Below are positions 28,268 to 36,695 of a stretch of DNA of 64,000 bases, one piece after another. Under the pieces are notes generated by a model. It did not search any database and was not told the origin of the DNA. It saw only the letters and a program-made list of their open reading frames with translations. Positions within the stretch are counted from its first letter, which is position 1. The number at the start of each line of letters is the position of its first letter. The DNA comes from Paraburkholderia sp. UYCP14C. Its GTDB lineage: Bacteria > Pseudomonadota > Gammaproteobacteria > Burkholderiales > Burkholderiaceae. Both the position numbers and the translations under genes were made by a program. Where the stretch lies: assembly GCF_004197395.1 (NCBI RefSeq), contig NZ_SELS01000036.1, positions 20,295 through 84,294 of the forward strand. The letters are read 5' to 3'.

Positions 28268-29650
28268 TCAGCGCCACCAGCGCAGCGGCCGCCGCAACGT
28301 ATGCCGCTCGAGCCGCACCGTCGGCATGCTGTCGAGGAACGCAAAGGCGCCAGCCTCCTGCGTGCCCATGCGCCGCTCGCGTTCCTCGTCGGCTTCGACC
28401 GTGCGCGCGGTATCGATGAAGAGCGCCGCGACGATCCCCAGCGCAAGCAGCCCCGCCGAAATCATGAACGGCACGTTGTAGCTGCCGGTGTGCTGGATCA
28501 GATATCCGAACACGACCGGCGACACCATCCCCGCAATACCGAAGCCCGTGTTCATCATGCCGCCCGCCGTGCCCGCGTACTTGCCGGCGATGTCGAGCGG
28601 CAGTGTCCATAGCACCGGATTCGTGATCTCGAGGAAAAAGAACGAAGCGGAGAGGAACAGGACCGCGACCATCGGATTGGCGACCGACACCATGGGCAGC
28701 AGGAAAGCGAGCGAGCCGCCCATGCCAGTCACGAGCACCGCACAGCGCGCGAAGCGCAGCCGGCCCGTCCATTTGTAGAGCCGGTCGGAGACCACGCCGC
28801 CGAGCGTGTCGCCCACCACGCCGGCGAGCAGCGGCAGTGCCGTGAAGAGCGCGAGCTGCTTCAGGTCGAAACCGCGCGACTCCTTCAGATAGGACGGCAG
28901 CCAGGTCAGATAAACCCACAGCAGCCAGCCGTAGCAGAAGTCGACGAAGGTGACGAGCCACATGCGCCGCACGAGCTTGCGCCACGGCGTGGCCGCGCGC
29001 TTCGCGCGGTCGCAGTCGCCCTTGCGATAGCCGATCTCGGCGGTCTCTTCTGGCGTGATGCGCCGGCTTTGCTCCGGCGAGTTCGTGAACACGAAGAAGT
29101 AGAGCACCGTCCACATGAGGCTCACGATGCCGAGCAGGATGAACGCGTCGCGCCAGCCGCCCGCAACCACCACCGCGAGCACGAGCGGCGGCGTGATCGC
29201 GCCGCCGAGGCGCGCGAAGCTGTGCGTGATTCCCTGCGCGAAGCCGCGTTCGCCCACCGGCATCCAGTACGTGAAAGCGCGCGTGGCCGTGGGAAACGCC
29301 CCACCTTCGCCGACGCCGAGCGCGAAGCGCAGCCCCACCAGCATCGCGACGCTGCCCGCAAAGCCCGTGGCGAACGTCGCCGCGCCCCAGATCAACGAGA
29401 GCACGGTGAGCACGAGCTTCGGCCCTAACTTGTCCGACAGCCAGCCGCCGATGATCTGCATGACGGCATACGGATAGGCAAAGGCGGAGAACACGAGTCC
29501 GAGCTGCACTGCGCTCAGGCCCATCTCATGGCGAATAAGCGGTCCCGCGACCGCGATGTTTACGCGATCGATGTACGAGATGAAATACATCAGGCACATG
29601 ACCGCGAGAATGATATGGCGCGTCTTGACGCGCTGCGCGTGCTGTTTCAT
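28268..29650 (-). CDS. sauU: MFS transporter, probable sulfoacetate importer
   Basis: A 460-aa carrier of the anion:cation symporter (ACS) type with 12 helices. Seen: the N-terminal IILAVMCLMYFISYIDRVNI, GLVFSAFAYPYAVMQIIGGW, and a large central loop rich in Glu/Arg. AGGAG lies 8 bases before the ATG. ACS transporters import organic anions such as hexuronates and tartrate. The three-gene set with an acyl-CoA ligase and a CoA-acylating aldehyde dehydrogenase, plus a divergent IclR gene, reproduces the sauRSTU arrangement for sulfoacetate in Cupriavidus. Tartrate or glucarate transport would be the fallback reading of the family. Confidence 0.8.
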   Translation of the reverse strand: MKQHAQRVKTRHIILAVMCLMYFISYIDRVNIAVAGPLIRHEMGLSAVQLGLVFSAFAYPYAVMQIIGGWLSDKLGPKLVLTVLSLIWGAATFATGFAGSVAMLVGLRFALGVGEGGAFPTATRAFTYWMPVGERGFAQGITHSFARLGGAITPPLVLAVVVAGGWRDAFILLGIVSLMWTVLYFFVFTNSPEQSRRITPEETAEIGYRKGDCDRAKRAATPWRKLVRRMWLVTFVDFCYGWLLWVYLTWLPSYLKESRGFDLKQLALFTALPLLAGVVGDTLGGVVSDRLYKWTGRLRFARCAVLVTGMGGSLAFLLPMVSVANPMVAVLFLSASFFFLEITNPVLWTLPLDIAGKYAGTAGGMMNTGFGIAGMVSPVVFGYLIQHTGSYNVPFMISAGLLALGIVAALFIDTARTVEADEERERRMGTQEAGAFAFLDSMPTVRLERHTLRRPLRWWR

Positions 29651-29708
29651 GTTGTCGTCTCCTGAGTCTCTCTTTTGTGTCGGCGGATCGGATCCGCACA
29701 GGCGCGTG

Positions 29709-31367
29709 TCAGTCCGAAGGTGTCACAAGCTTCAGACGCTGGACCTTGCCCGAGGGGCCGCGCGGCAGCTCGCTCACGAAGCGGAACTCTCGTGGCGTCT
29801 TGTAGCGGCCCAGTTCGCGCAGGCAGTGCTCGCGCAGATCGGCGGGGTCGGGCGCGCCCTGCGCTTCGCGCGGCACCACAAACGCGACGATCTCCTGCCC
29901 ATAGGCTGGATCGGGCACGCCGACGGCCGCTGCATCGAGCACGCCCGGATGGCGCAGCAACGCCTCGTCGATCTCGCGAGGCGCAATGTTTTCGCCACCC
30001 TTGATGATCAGCTCCTTCGAGCGGCCGTTGATATAGAAGTAGCCTTCGTCGTCGCGGTAGCCGAGATCGCCGGTGCGCAGCCAGCCGTCGGCGGTGAACG
30101 CCTTCGCGGTGTCCTCGCGGCGCTTGTAATAGCCGCGCATCACCTGATCGCCGCGCAACACGATTTCGCCGCACTCGTTCGGTCCGCATTCGCGGCCGTC
30201 GCGATCGATCACGCGCGCCTCGCCGCCCGATGGCAGGCCGATGCTGCCAATCCGGCGCCGCGATTCCTCGTACGGATTGCTGAAGACTGGCGCGGCAGTC
30301 TCGGTCATCCCCATCGTCTCGATCACGCCAATGCCAAAGCGCGCCTCGAACGCGCGATGATGGTCGGCGGGCAGCGCGGCAGACGCGCTGCGGCAGAACT
30401 TGAGCGCGGACAGGTCTAGCCCTCGCGGTTCGTCGCCGGCGAGCAGAAAGGCGACGATCGTCGGCACCACGTTGATCCACGTGCAGCCGTAGCTGGCAGC
30501 GTCGCGCCAGAACGTGCGCCCGGAGAAACGCGGCGTCAGCACGACTGAGCCCGCGTGCCAAAGCGGAGCAAGCAAGGTCACGACGAGGCCGTTGATGTGA
30601 TAAAGCGGCAGCGATGCCAGCACGCGGTCGTCGGCGGCAAGCCGGTGCTCGAGGCTGATGTTGCGCGCGTTCGCATGCAGGCTTTCGTGGCTGAGAAGCA
30701 CACCCTTCGGCGCACCGGTCGTGCCCGAGGTATACATCAGGAGGGCGACGTCGGCAGACACGGGCGCGGCAGTGATTTCCGCTGGCGCAGGCTCGAGGCC
30801 AGAGAGAAACGACGCCGGCACGGCGCTCGCCACATCGGTGCCCGCCGTTCCGAGCGCGGGCAGCACCGGCAATGTGATGGCATCCGGCTCGGTACGCACG
30901 AGCGCAATGTCGCGCGACATGCCCTGCTCGCGCAGCGCGGCGAGTGCCGCTGCGAGCGCGACGCTGGTCTGCGCGCTCGCGAAGATCATCCGCGTATCCG
31001 AATGCTCGACGACATAGGCAAGCTGGGACGTCTGGCAAAGCAGGTTGAGCGGATGCGCGATCAGTCCGCTGTACATCGCGCCGAGCAGCAGCGTGGCAGT
31101 CTGGATGCCGTTGCCCATCAGGACCGAAACGACGTCGCCCGGTTTCAGGCCGGCGTCGCGAAAGCGGATGTCGAGCGCGCGACACCGCTCGAGCAGCGCG
31201 CCGAAGGTTAGCGTCGCGCCCGCTGTGGCGCTGTCGGTGCCTGCGCCGGCCTCTTCGTTGTCGCCGTCCTGCACACGCTCGTCCGGCACAGCCAGAAGGA
31301 ACGGCTTGTCCGGATACTGCGCGGCGCGCGCTTCGATCAGCGCGCGGATCGTCGCAGGCGCGCTCAT
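29709..31367 (-). CDS. sauT: AMP-dependent acyl-CoA synthetase, probable sulfoacetate-CoA ligase
   Basis: A 552-aa ANL-superfamily enzyme. The P-loop-like motif MYTSGTTGAPKG is at about residues 211-222, followed by MGMTETAAPV, the hinge/adenylate motif YRDDEGYFYINGRSKELII and the catalytic Lys near the C-terminus in LPRGPSGKVQRLKL. The chosen ATG overlaps the stop of sauS (ATGA), showing translational coupling. It would activate sulfoacetate to sulfoacetyl-CoA at the cost of ATP, supplying the acylating dehydrogenase encoded just before it. Sequence alone says only medium acyl-CoA ligase; the substrate comes from the operon. Confidence 0.8.
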   Translation of the reverse strand: MSAPATIRALIEARAAQYPDKPFLLAVPDERVQDGDNEEAGAGTDSATAGATLTFGALLERCRALDIRFRDAGLKPGDVVSVLMGNGIQTATLLLGAMYSGLIAHPLNLLCQTSQLAYVVEHSDTRMIFASAQTSVALAAALAALREQGMSRDIALVRTEPDAITLPVLPALGTAGTDVASAVPASFLSGLEPAPAEITAAPVSADVALLMYTSGTTGAPKGVLLSHESLHANARNISLEHRLAADDRVLASLPLYHINGLVVTLLAPLWHAGSVVLTPRFSGRTFWRDAASYGCTWINVVPTIVAFLLAGDEPRGLDLSALKFCRSASAALPADHHRAFEARFGIGVIETMGMTETAAPVFSNPYEESRRRIGSIGLPSGGEARVIDRDGRECGPNECGEIVLRGDQVMRGYYKRREDTAKAFTADGWLRTGDLGYRDDEGYFYINGRSKELIIKGGENIAPREIDEALLRHPGVLDAAAVGVPDPAYGQEIVAFVVPREAQGAPDPADLREHCLRELGRYKTPREFRFVSELPRGPSGKVQRLKLVTPSD

Positions 31368-32815
31368 TGGCCGAACCTCCGGAAATAGTCTCCGAGCAAG
31401 GTGTCGAGCTCGGGAACGCGCTCCGCGATCGAATACGCTACACGCGTGATGTTCAGGTACTGGCGAAAGCCGAGATTGTCCGAAAAATTGTTGCGCCCCC
31501 AGGTGCCGCAGCCCATCGAGAGCGAGAATGGCAGGCCGTTGTCGAAATTGCCGCCCGTCGCGAAGCAATGCGCCTGGTTGACGATCACGCGCGCCACCGG
31601 CAGCGTCGAACCCAGCGTCTCAGCTTCGTGCAACTCGCCCGTGTGCAGGCCGACGGAGTGACCCGCCCCCATGTACGCGTAAAGACTGCGCACGATATCC
31701 GCCGCATCGCCGAAATCACGCGCGCGGTAGACCGTCAGCACCGGGGCGAGCTTTTCGCCCGAAAAAGGGTGGGTCGCCCCGAAGCCGCTCTCCTCTACCA
31801 TCAGGAACGCGCTGTCATGCGCCGCCGCTTCGGCCACCTCGTCGAGTCCGGCGGTGCGCGCGATCTGCGCCGCAGACTTGGCGGTGCAAAGCGCGGAGAG
31901 CTTGCCGTCGGTCCACATGGCTTTCTGCAATTGCGCCTTTTGCTGGGCGTCGAGCAGCACGCCGCCACACGCGGCGAGCTCGCGCAACATCGCGTCGTAG
32001 ACCGCCTGGTCGATCACGACGCTGTTCTCCGACGAGCAACTCGTCGCGTAGTCGAAGGTTTTCGACGCGGAGATCTTGTGCGCTGCATCGCGAAGGTTCG
32101 CGGTAGGCGTGACGATCGACGCCACATTGCCGGCCCCCACGCCGAACGCCGGGGTGCCGCTTGCGTAGGCCATGCGCACATTCGCCTGCGAACCGGTTGC
32201 GACCACGAGGTCGGCTTCGCCCATCAGCGCGGCGGTAGCGGCCTTGTCCACCGGTCCGGGCAGCATCTGCACGAGCGCCGGGTCCAGCCCTGCCTTCGCG
32301 AACTGCGCATGGATGAAGCCAACGAGCGCCGCGCACGTACCATAGCCCTTCGGCGACGGCGCGACGATCACCGCATTGCCGCATTTGAGCGCGTTGATGA
32401 TCTTGTTGGCCGGGGTCGCGGCCGGATTGGTGGAGGGCGTAATCGCCGCAACTACCCCGACCGCGCGCGCAATCTCGACAATGCCGGCGGCCTCGTCTCG
32501 CGCGATCACGCCAGAGGTCTTTTTCCCTTGCAGGTCGCGCAGCAGTCCGAGCGTCTTGCGGTAGTTTTTGCGGAATTTGTCTTCTGCGTTCCCGAGCCCG
32601 GTGTCTCGCACCGCCAGCTCGGCAAGCTCACGGTTTCGGCCGGGCTCCATGATCGCCCAGGCGGCCGCCGCCGCAGCGGTATCCAGGGTTGCTTGTCCGG
32701 CGAACTCGAATGCTCTTTGCGCCGCACGCGAACGCGCAACGAGCGCGGCGATCTCCGGCGCGGGCGGGTCGGATCGACCCGCACCGGCGACGACTGCGGT
32801 GTCCCTCACATTCAT
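31364..32815 (-). CDS. sauS: CoA-acylating aldehyde dehydrogenase, probable sulfoacetaldehyde dehydrogenase
   Basis: A 483-aa ALDH of the acylating type (AdhE/EutE-like). Nucleotide-binding stretch VGVVAAITPSTNPAATPANKI, then the catalytic Cys in DYATSCSSENSVV (C260). There is no Glu general base as in hydrolytic ALDHs. GGAG lies 7 bases before the chosen ATG; an in-frame ATG seven codons upstream lacks it. It would reduce sulfoacetyl-CoA with NAD(P)H to sulfoacetaldehyde, the substrate of Xsc. First gene of a sauS-sauT-sauU unit, divergent from an IclR gene. Acetaldehyde or propionaldehyde dehydrogenase would be the alternative reading without this context. Confidence 0.83.
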   Translation of the reverse strand: MNVRDTAVVAGAGRSDPPAPEIAALVARSRAAQRAFEFAGQATLDTAAAAAAWAIMEPGRNRELAELAVRDTGLGNAEDKFRKNYRKTLGLLRDLQGKKTSGVIARDEAAGIVEIARAVGVVAAITPSTNPAATPANKIINALKCGNAVIVAPSPKGYGTCAALVGFIHAQFAKAGLDPALVQMLPGPVDKAATAALMGEADLVVATGSQANVRMAYASGTPAFGVGAGNVASIVTPTANLRDAAHKISASKTFDYATSCSSENSVVIDQAVYDAMLRELAACGGVLLDAQQKAQLQKAMWTDGKLSALCTAKSAAQIARTAGLDEVAEAAAHDSAFLMVEESGFGATHPFSGEKLAPVLTVYRARDFGDAADIVRSLYAYMGAGHSVGLHTGELHEAETLGSTLPVARVIVNQAHCFATGGNFDNGLPFSLSMGCGTWGRNNFSDNLGFRQYLNITRVAYSIAERVPELDTLLGDYFRRFGQ

Positions 32816-32834
32816 CGGTGAACTCCGTTTGAAC

Positions 32835-32854
32835 AATTGGCTGTACTGCCAATT
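32835..32854. promoter_or_regulatory. Candidate SauR operator 1 near sauS
   Basis: Perfect inverted repeat AATTGG-N8-CCAATT, 20 bases upstream of the sauS start, in the divergent sauS/sauR region. The position would allow repression of sauS or activation through looping. Confidence 0.4.
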
Positions 32855-32936
32855 TATTCATCGGCGCGCGAATGCGGGTCCCGATTCCCGCGCAATCGCA
32901 GACACACGGATGCAAAGGCGCGGAATCCGCGATTTT

Positions 32937-32956
32937 CGGGACTTTCACCAGTCCCG
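32937..32956. promoter_or_regulatory. Candidate SauR operator 2 near sauR
   Basis: Inverted repeat CGGGACT-N6-AGTCCCG, extended on both sides by TTT/AAA with one bulge, in the middle of the divergent region. It is palindromic with a spacing suited to an IclR dimer. Only symmetry supports it. Confidence 0.4.
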
Positions 32957-33032
32957 GAAATTGCACTGGGAGATGCACAATGGCGGGAAGACTCGCGTCA
33001 ACCGCACAATGCACCCGACGCAGGAGACAAGT

Positions 33033-33791
33033 GTGTCGAACCAATCGAATGCGGCGGCAGTCCGCGCGTTCCGCGTGCTGGAAACACTAGCCCAGGCGGG
33101 CCGTCCTTTGGCGATGATGGATCTGGTGCAGGCGCTGGGTTTGCCCAAGCAGACCGTACACCGCATCCTGACCCAGCTCGCCGACGCGTGGCTCGTCACG
33201 CGAGGCGCCAACGACAAGCTGTACGAGTGTTCGGCACGCGTGAGAATGATGGCGGTAAACGTGCTGATGCATGCGGGGCCGGCTGCGGCGCGGCATCTGC
33301 TGCTTGAGCAGCTCGTCGAAAAGATTGGCGAAACCTGCAATCTCACCATGCTCGCCGGCAACGACGTGGTGTATGTCGACCGCGTAGAAACCGAATGGCC
33401 GTTACGCATGCACCTGCAGCCGGGCTCGCACGTGCCGCTGCACTGTTCAGCAAGCGGCAAGCTGCTGCTGAGCTTTCTACCCAAGGAGCGCCGCGATCGC
33501 GTGATCGAGACGCTGCCGTTGCGCGCCCATTCGGAGCAAACGATCACCGACCGCGAAGCGTTGCGCAAGGAGCTGGCGGTGACGCGTCGCCGCCAGCTCG
33601 CGATCAATAATCAGGAGCATTTACAGGGCTTGATCGCAATCGCCGTTCCCGTGATGTTGGACCGTAACCGTGCGTGCGCGGCAATCGCCGTCCAGGCACC
33701 GGTCGGGCGCGTCGCGCTCGACGACTTGCTCGCGTTCGTGCCCGACCTAAGGCATGCCGCAACCGAAACCGCGAAGACTTTCCGCGTGTAA
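33033..33791 (+). CDS. sauR: IclR-family regulator, probable SauR
   Basis: A 252-aa IclR protein. The winged helix is at about residues 10-65 (VLETLAQAGRPLAMMDLVQ, LPKQTVHRILTQLADAW), then the effector domain GETCNLTMLAGNDVVYVDRVE, HVPLHCSASGKLLLS and NNQEHLQGLIAIAVPV. The GTG start is chosen for AGGAG six bases upstream; an ATG eight codons further upstream has none. It is divergent from sauS and closely similar in its effector pocket to iseR (22557-23420), suggesting related sulfonate ligands or a duplication. It likely controls sauSTU. Confidence 0.78.
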   Translation: MSNQSNAAAVRAFRVLETLAQAGRPLAMMDLVQALGLPKQTVHRILTQLADAWLVTRGANDKLYECSARVRMMAVNVLMHAGPAAARHLLLEQLVEKIGETCNLTMLAGNDVVYVDRVETEWPLRMHLQPGSHVPLHCSASGKLLLSFLPKERRDRVIETLPLRAHSEQTITDREALRKELAVTRRRQLAINNQEHLQGLIAIAVPVMLDRNRACAAIAVQAPVGRVALDDLLAFVPDLRHAATETAKTFRV

Positions 33792-34121
33792 AGGTCTGTG
33801 TAGCGCTCAAGCGCGCGCAATTTTGATTGAGGCAGTGGCGACTTCCGCACACGATCGCATAGCTTCATCGTTGGCTCGTGGGGAAGCCATGGCGGGCCAT
33901 GAATTCGACTGCACGTTTGCTCCCATTTGCGGCACCGCCACCACGGAGTTTACGGGTGCAAGTTGATAGTGCATCATTTCGGGCTGCATTCTTTCGAGTC
34001 GCAAGACACGGCACCGACCTGGTACCGACGCTCGGCTTCCGCGGGCGTTGAACTGCGACGTCCGCCTGCGATCCGGCGTGAGTCGCTGCGAGGCAGCGCC
34101 GCTTGACATGAGCCTTTGGCG
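33792..34121. other. Spacer with nothing recognised
   Basis: About 330 bases after sauR without a supported reading frame, terminator hairpin or repeat. It marks the boundary between the sulfonate block and the accessory zone. Confidence 0.4.
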
Positions 34122-34457
34122 ATGCATACGTATATCTTCAAGGACCGTTGCGGCCGTGTTATCCATGTCGAAACTGACGACGAAGGCGAAAACTCAGTCG
34201 CTTATCACCATGCCGAACCCGTAGGGCGGTTGTCCATCTCGCATGATGATTGTTCCGGCGCCTCGTCAGCCGTTCTGCTTGAGCTCTTTGTCGAGCCTTC
34301 ATATCGACGCAGTGGAATCGCCCACACATTGGTGGCATATGCCTGTGAGGCAGCAGGAAGTCCAATCCGCGTGAGACCACAAATGGCAAGCCAAAGCGAC
34401 GCGTTTAGTACGCTTTGTCGCTGCCTTGAATGCGAAGGTCTCTTGCTCCTGCACTGA
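34122..34457 (+). CDS. Small GNAT-fold acetyltransferase-like protein
   Basis: A 111-aa protein carrying the core of a GNAT N-acetyltransferase: LLELFVEPSYRRSGIAHTLVAYACEAAG. This contains the acetyl-CoA-binding pattern (R/Q-x-x-G-x-A) on beta4-alpha3. It is shorter than the usual 140-180 residues, and the C-terminal beta5-beta7 are reduced (CRCLECEGLLLLH). It may act on a small metabolite or be a degenerate stand-alone piece. The start is unclear (no strong Shine-Dalgarno). It lies just before the IS110-like relic. Confidence 0.55.
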   Translation: MHTYIFKDRCGRVIHVETDDEGENSVAYHHAEPVGRLSISHDDCSGASSAVLLELFVEPSYRRSGIAHTLVAYACEAAGSPIRVRPQMASQSDAFSTLCRCLECEGLLLLH

Positions 34458-34559
34458 TCCATCATCCGCCACTATTTCAGCAGACGAATGTCGTAACGCA
34501 ATGGACCGCCAACCGGCAAGAAACATTCACGGCAAGCAAGCCGGCAGTCCCCTATGCCG

Positions 34560-35330
34560 ATGCACGCGCGAGAAGGTTTCAGCTGATCGAATTCTTCGCA
34601 ATGTACGAGGTCTGCACCGTCGTCATGGAAGCGTGTGCTGGCTCTCATCACATGGCGCGCAAGCTGGCCAGTTTCGGCCACGAGGTGAAGCTGATTTCAT
34701 CTCAGTTCGTACGGCCATTCGTGAAATCGAACAAGAACGACTTTGTCGACGCAGAAGCGATCTGCGAAGCCGCAGCGCGTCCAGCAATGCGTTTTCTGAC
34801 GCCCAAGACCGAGTCGCAACAGACACTTTCAGTTCTGCACCGCGTGCGTGAATCGATGGTGCGGGACCGTACGAGAACGACCAACCAGATGGATGGCTTC
34901 CTGCTTGAGTCAGGCGTGAGGCTGCCGGTCGGCAAGACCGCCGTTGCGCGACTGCCGGAATTTCTCGATGCGCAAGCATTGCCGCCCCGGCTCATAGCGA
35001 TTCTCGAACGCCTCCATGAACACCTCAAGTACCTTGAAAAGCAGATCGGTGAGATTGAACGGGAGCGGGCGCACCAACTCGCCGATGACGACGTTGGGCA
35101 ACGGCTCATGAGCATTACTGGGATCGGTCGGATTACCGCGAGCGTGCTTGCCGCAGAAATGGGCAATGGCAGGCAGTACGGATGCAGTCGCGACTTCGCC
35201 GCGTCAGTTGGACTTGTTCCGCGCCAATACAGCACCGGCGGCAGGTCCAACCTCGTCGGGATCAGCCGTCGAGGTGACAAGCACGTCAGATGTCTTCTGG
35301 TCCTGTGCGCCCGAGCCTATCTGACCTTGA
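34560..35330 (+). pseudogene. Truncated IS110-family transposase
   Basis: The internal frame matches the DEDD/RuvC-like and Transposase_20 domains of IS110-type transposases: VVMEACAGSHHMARKLASFG, FVKSNKNDFVDAEAICEAA, then MSITGIGRITASVLAAEMG and GLVPRQYSTGGRSNLVGISRRGDK. The first ~45 residues, with the leading catalytic Asp (GIDLAK pattern), are missing; an unrelated in-frame leader precedes the homology. The C-terminus (after CARAYL) runs into an unrelated Arg/Leu-rich tail, so the frame is intact but both ends are lost. Likely a dead remnant without its own termini. Confidence 0.85.
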
Positions 35331-35574
35331 TCCGCGGCCACCGCGCGCGTCAGCTGCTTCTTTGTCTTTTGCCTTTCTCGTTGCTTGTGCGCTCTATAAC
35401 GCCTGACGTATTAGGTCTGTGTTGTTGGTTGTTGAAAAGGCAGCGACGAGCCGTCGCGTCAGGAGCAACGTGCGCAGTCTACAAACGAGAACACCCGACG
35501 TTCCCTGCTAACGAGGGCAAAGGAACCTCGGCCGCAGTTGCACCATTTTTGATTGTGGCGCCTTACGTCAGCTA

Positions 35575-35865
35575 TCACTGACCGCCTGCCGTGCTGGAGC
35601 GCGATGTTCCGTCTGCGACACCACCATAGCCCGAAACGGTCCCCCGAGTCGTCGCATACTGTGCCGCAACTTTCGCCTGAGCAGCTTGAATGTTCTCGGG
35701 GTAATCAATCCAATCCTGCGGACCATTGCCAGCTTTTTCGAGCTGTACCAGTTCAGCGCGCACTTGCGCACGGCTTACTGGCGACTGGCTGGATTGCGCA
35801 AAGGACACAACTGGTGCTGCAGCAACGGCAGCGACAATGACCATTTTGCCAAGCGACTTCATCAT
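35575..35865 (-). CDS. DUF4148-type small secreted protein
   Basis: A 96-aa protein with a Sec signal peptide at about residues 1-23 (MMKSLGK, hydrophobic core, cleavage after SFA). It is followed by the DUF4148 pattern SRAQVRAELVQLEKAGNGP, YPENIQAAQAKVAA and a Gly/Ser-rich tail. Dozens of paralogues are typical of Burkholderia genomes; they are periplasmic with unknown function. It is monocistronic. Confidence 0.85.
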   Translation of the reverse strand: MMKSLGKMVIVAAVAAAPVVSFAQSSQSPVSRAQVRAELVQLEKAGNGPQDWIDYPENIQAAQAKVAAQYATTRGTVSGYGGVADGTSRSSTAGGQ

Positions 35866-35948
35866 CTGTGCCTTCGTGATTTTTGCTGATGGCGCGCGAC
35901 AAGAAGGATCAAATAACGGTGGGCGACAGCGTCAAGAGCGGCCACCCG

Positions 35949-36437
35949 TCAGACGGCTTCCTGCTTTGCCTCGTCAGGGGCAGCGCCGAGCTCACGGTCA
36001 GTCCGGTTCACCAGAACCTTCAGCATTGCCATGAAATTCTCACGCTCGGACGCGGGCAATGGTTCGAGCATGCGCGCCTGCGCCCGCAACATGGCAGGCC
36101 TGACTTCGTCGAGTAGCGCTTCACCCTCGGCCGTTAGGGTCAGCAACCGCACGCGCCGGTCATCCGGCGAGGCGTTGCGCCGCATCACCCCCCTCTTCTC
36201 CAGTCGGTCGATAACCCCGCCGATGGTCGACGTATCGAAACCAATGGCACGTGAGAGCGAGCGCTGATCGAGTTCAGGGTGGTCATGTACGGTCTGCATT
36301 GCTGCGTATTGCACGGGAGTAATCCCGTAGGCCGACGTCTCATCCAGAAAGATCGCAACGGCCATCTGCTGGAGGCGGCGGATGCAATGGCCGGGTAGCT
36401 CGTCAAGGGGTAAGTCAACGGATCGATCAGCGGTCAT
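35949..36437 (-). CDS. MarR-family transcriptional regulator
   Basis: A 162-aa winged-helix protein. MarR pattern: HCIRRLQQMAVAIFLDET, ITPVQYAAMQTVHDHPELDQ, SRAIGFDTSTIGGVIDRLEK, VMRRNASPDDRRVRLLTLT. It is divergent from an AAHS-type MFS transporter at 36696, the classic layout in which MarR represses an aromatic-acid uptake or efflux gene. An operator candidate lies in the shared region. The ligand is unknown but likely an aromatic acid. Confidence 0.85.
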   Translation of the reverse strand: MTADRSVDLPLDELPGHCIRRLQQMAVAIFLDETSAYGITPVQYAAMQTVHDHPELDQRSLSRAIGFDTSTIGGVIDRLEKRGVMRRNASPDDRRVRLLTLTAEGEALLDEVRPAMLRAQARMLEPLPASERENFMAMLKVLVNRTDRELGAAPDEAKQEAV

Positions 36438-36519
36438 GGAAGTATGCCGGACAGGGTAAACACAGATAGAGCATATCGCATTTTATCGGCACACTTTTCG
36501 TCAGTATGCTGATGATATG

Positions 36520-36545
36520 TTGACACATCAAATCCGGCGCTTGAT
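36520..36545. promoter_or_regulatory. Candidate MarR operator and -35 element
   Basis: A TTGACA hexamer (36520-36525) is followed by the inverted repeat ATCAA-N9-TTGAT (36527-36545) in the AT-rich divergent region between the MarR gene and the MFS gene. The geometry fits repression of the MFS promoter. Confidence 0.4.
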
Positions 36546-36695
36546 TCATCTAATGAAATGACCGACACGTCCCGCTCAGGACGGAGAAGATGACGCGGTC
36601 GGGACCGAATGGGATTTGGGACGCATCGGTGCAACGGCTTCTTTCGCACAAGACAGCGTGACGCCACTCGATTAGCTAATGGACTGGAGAAGATA

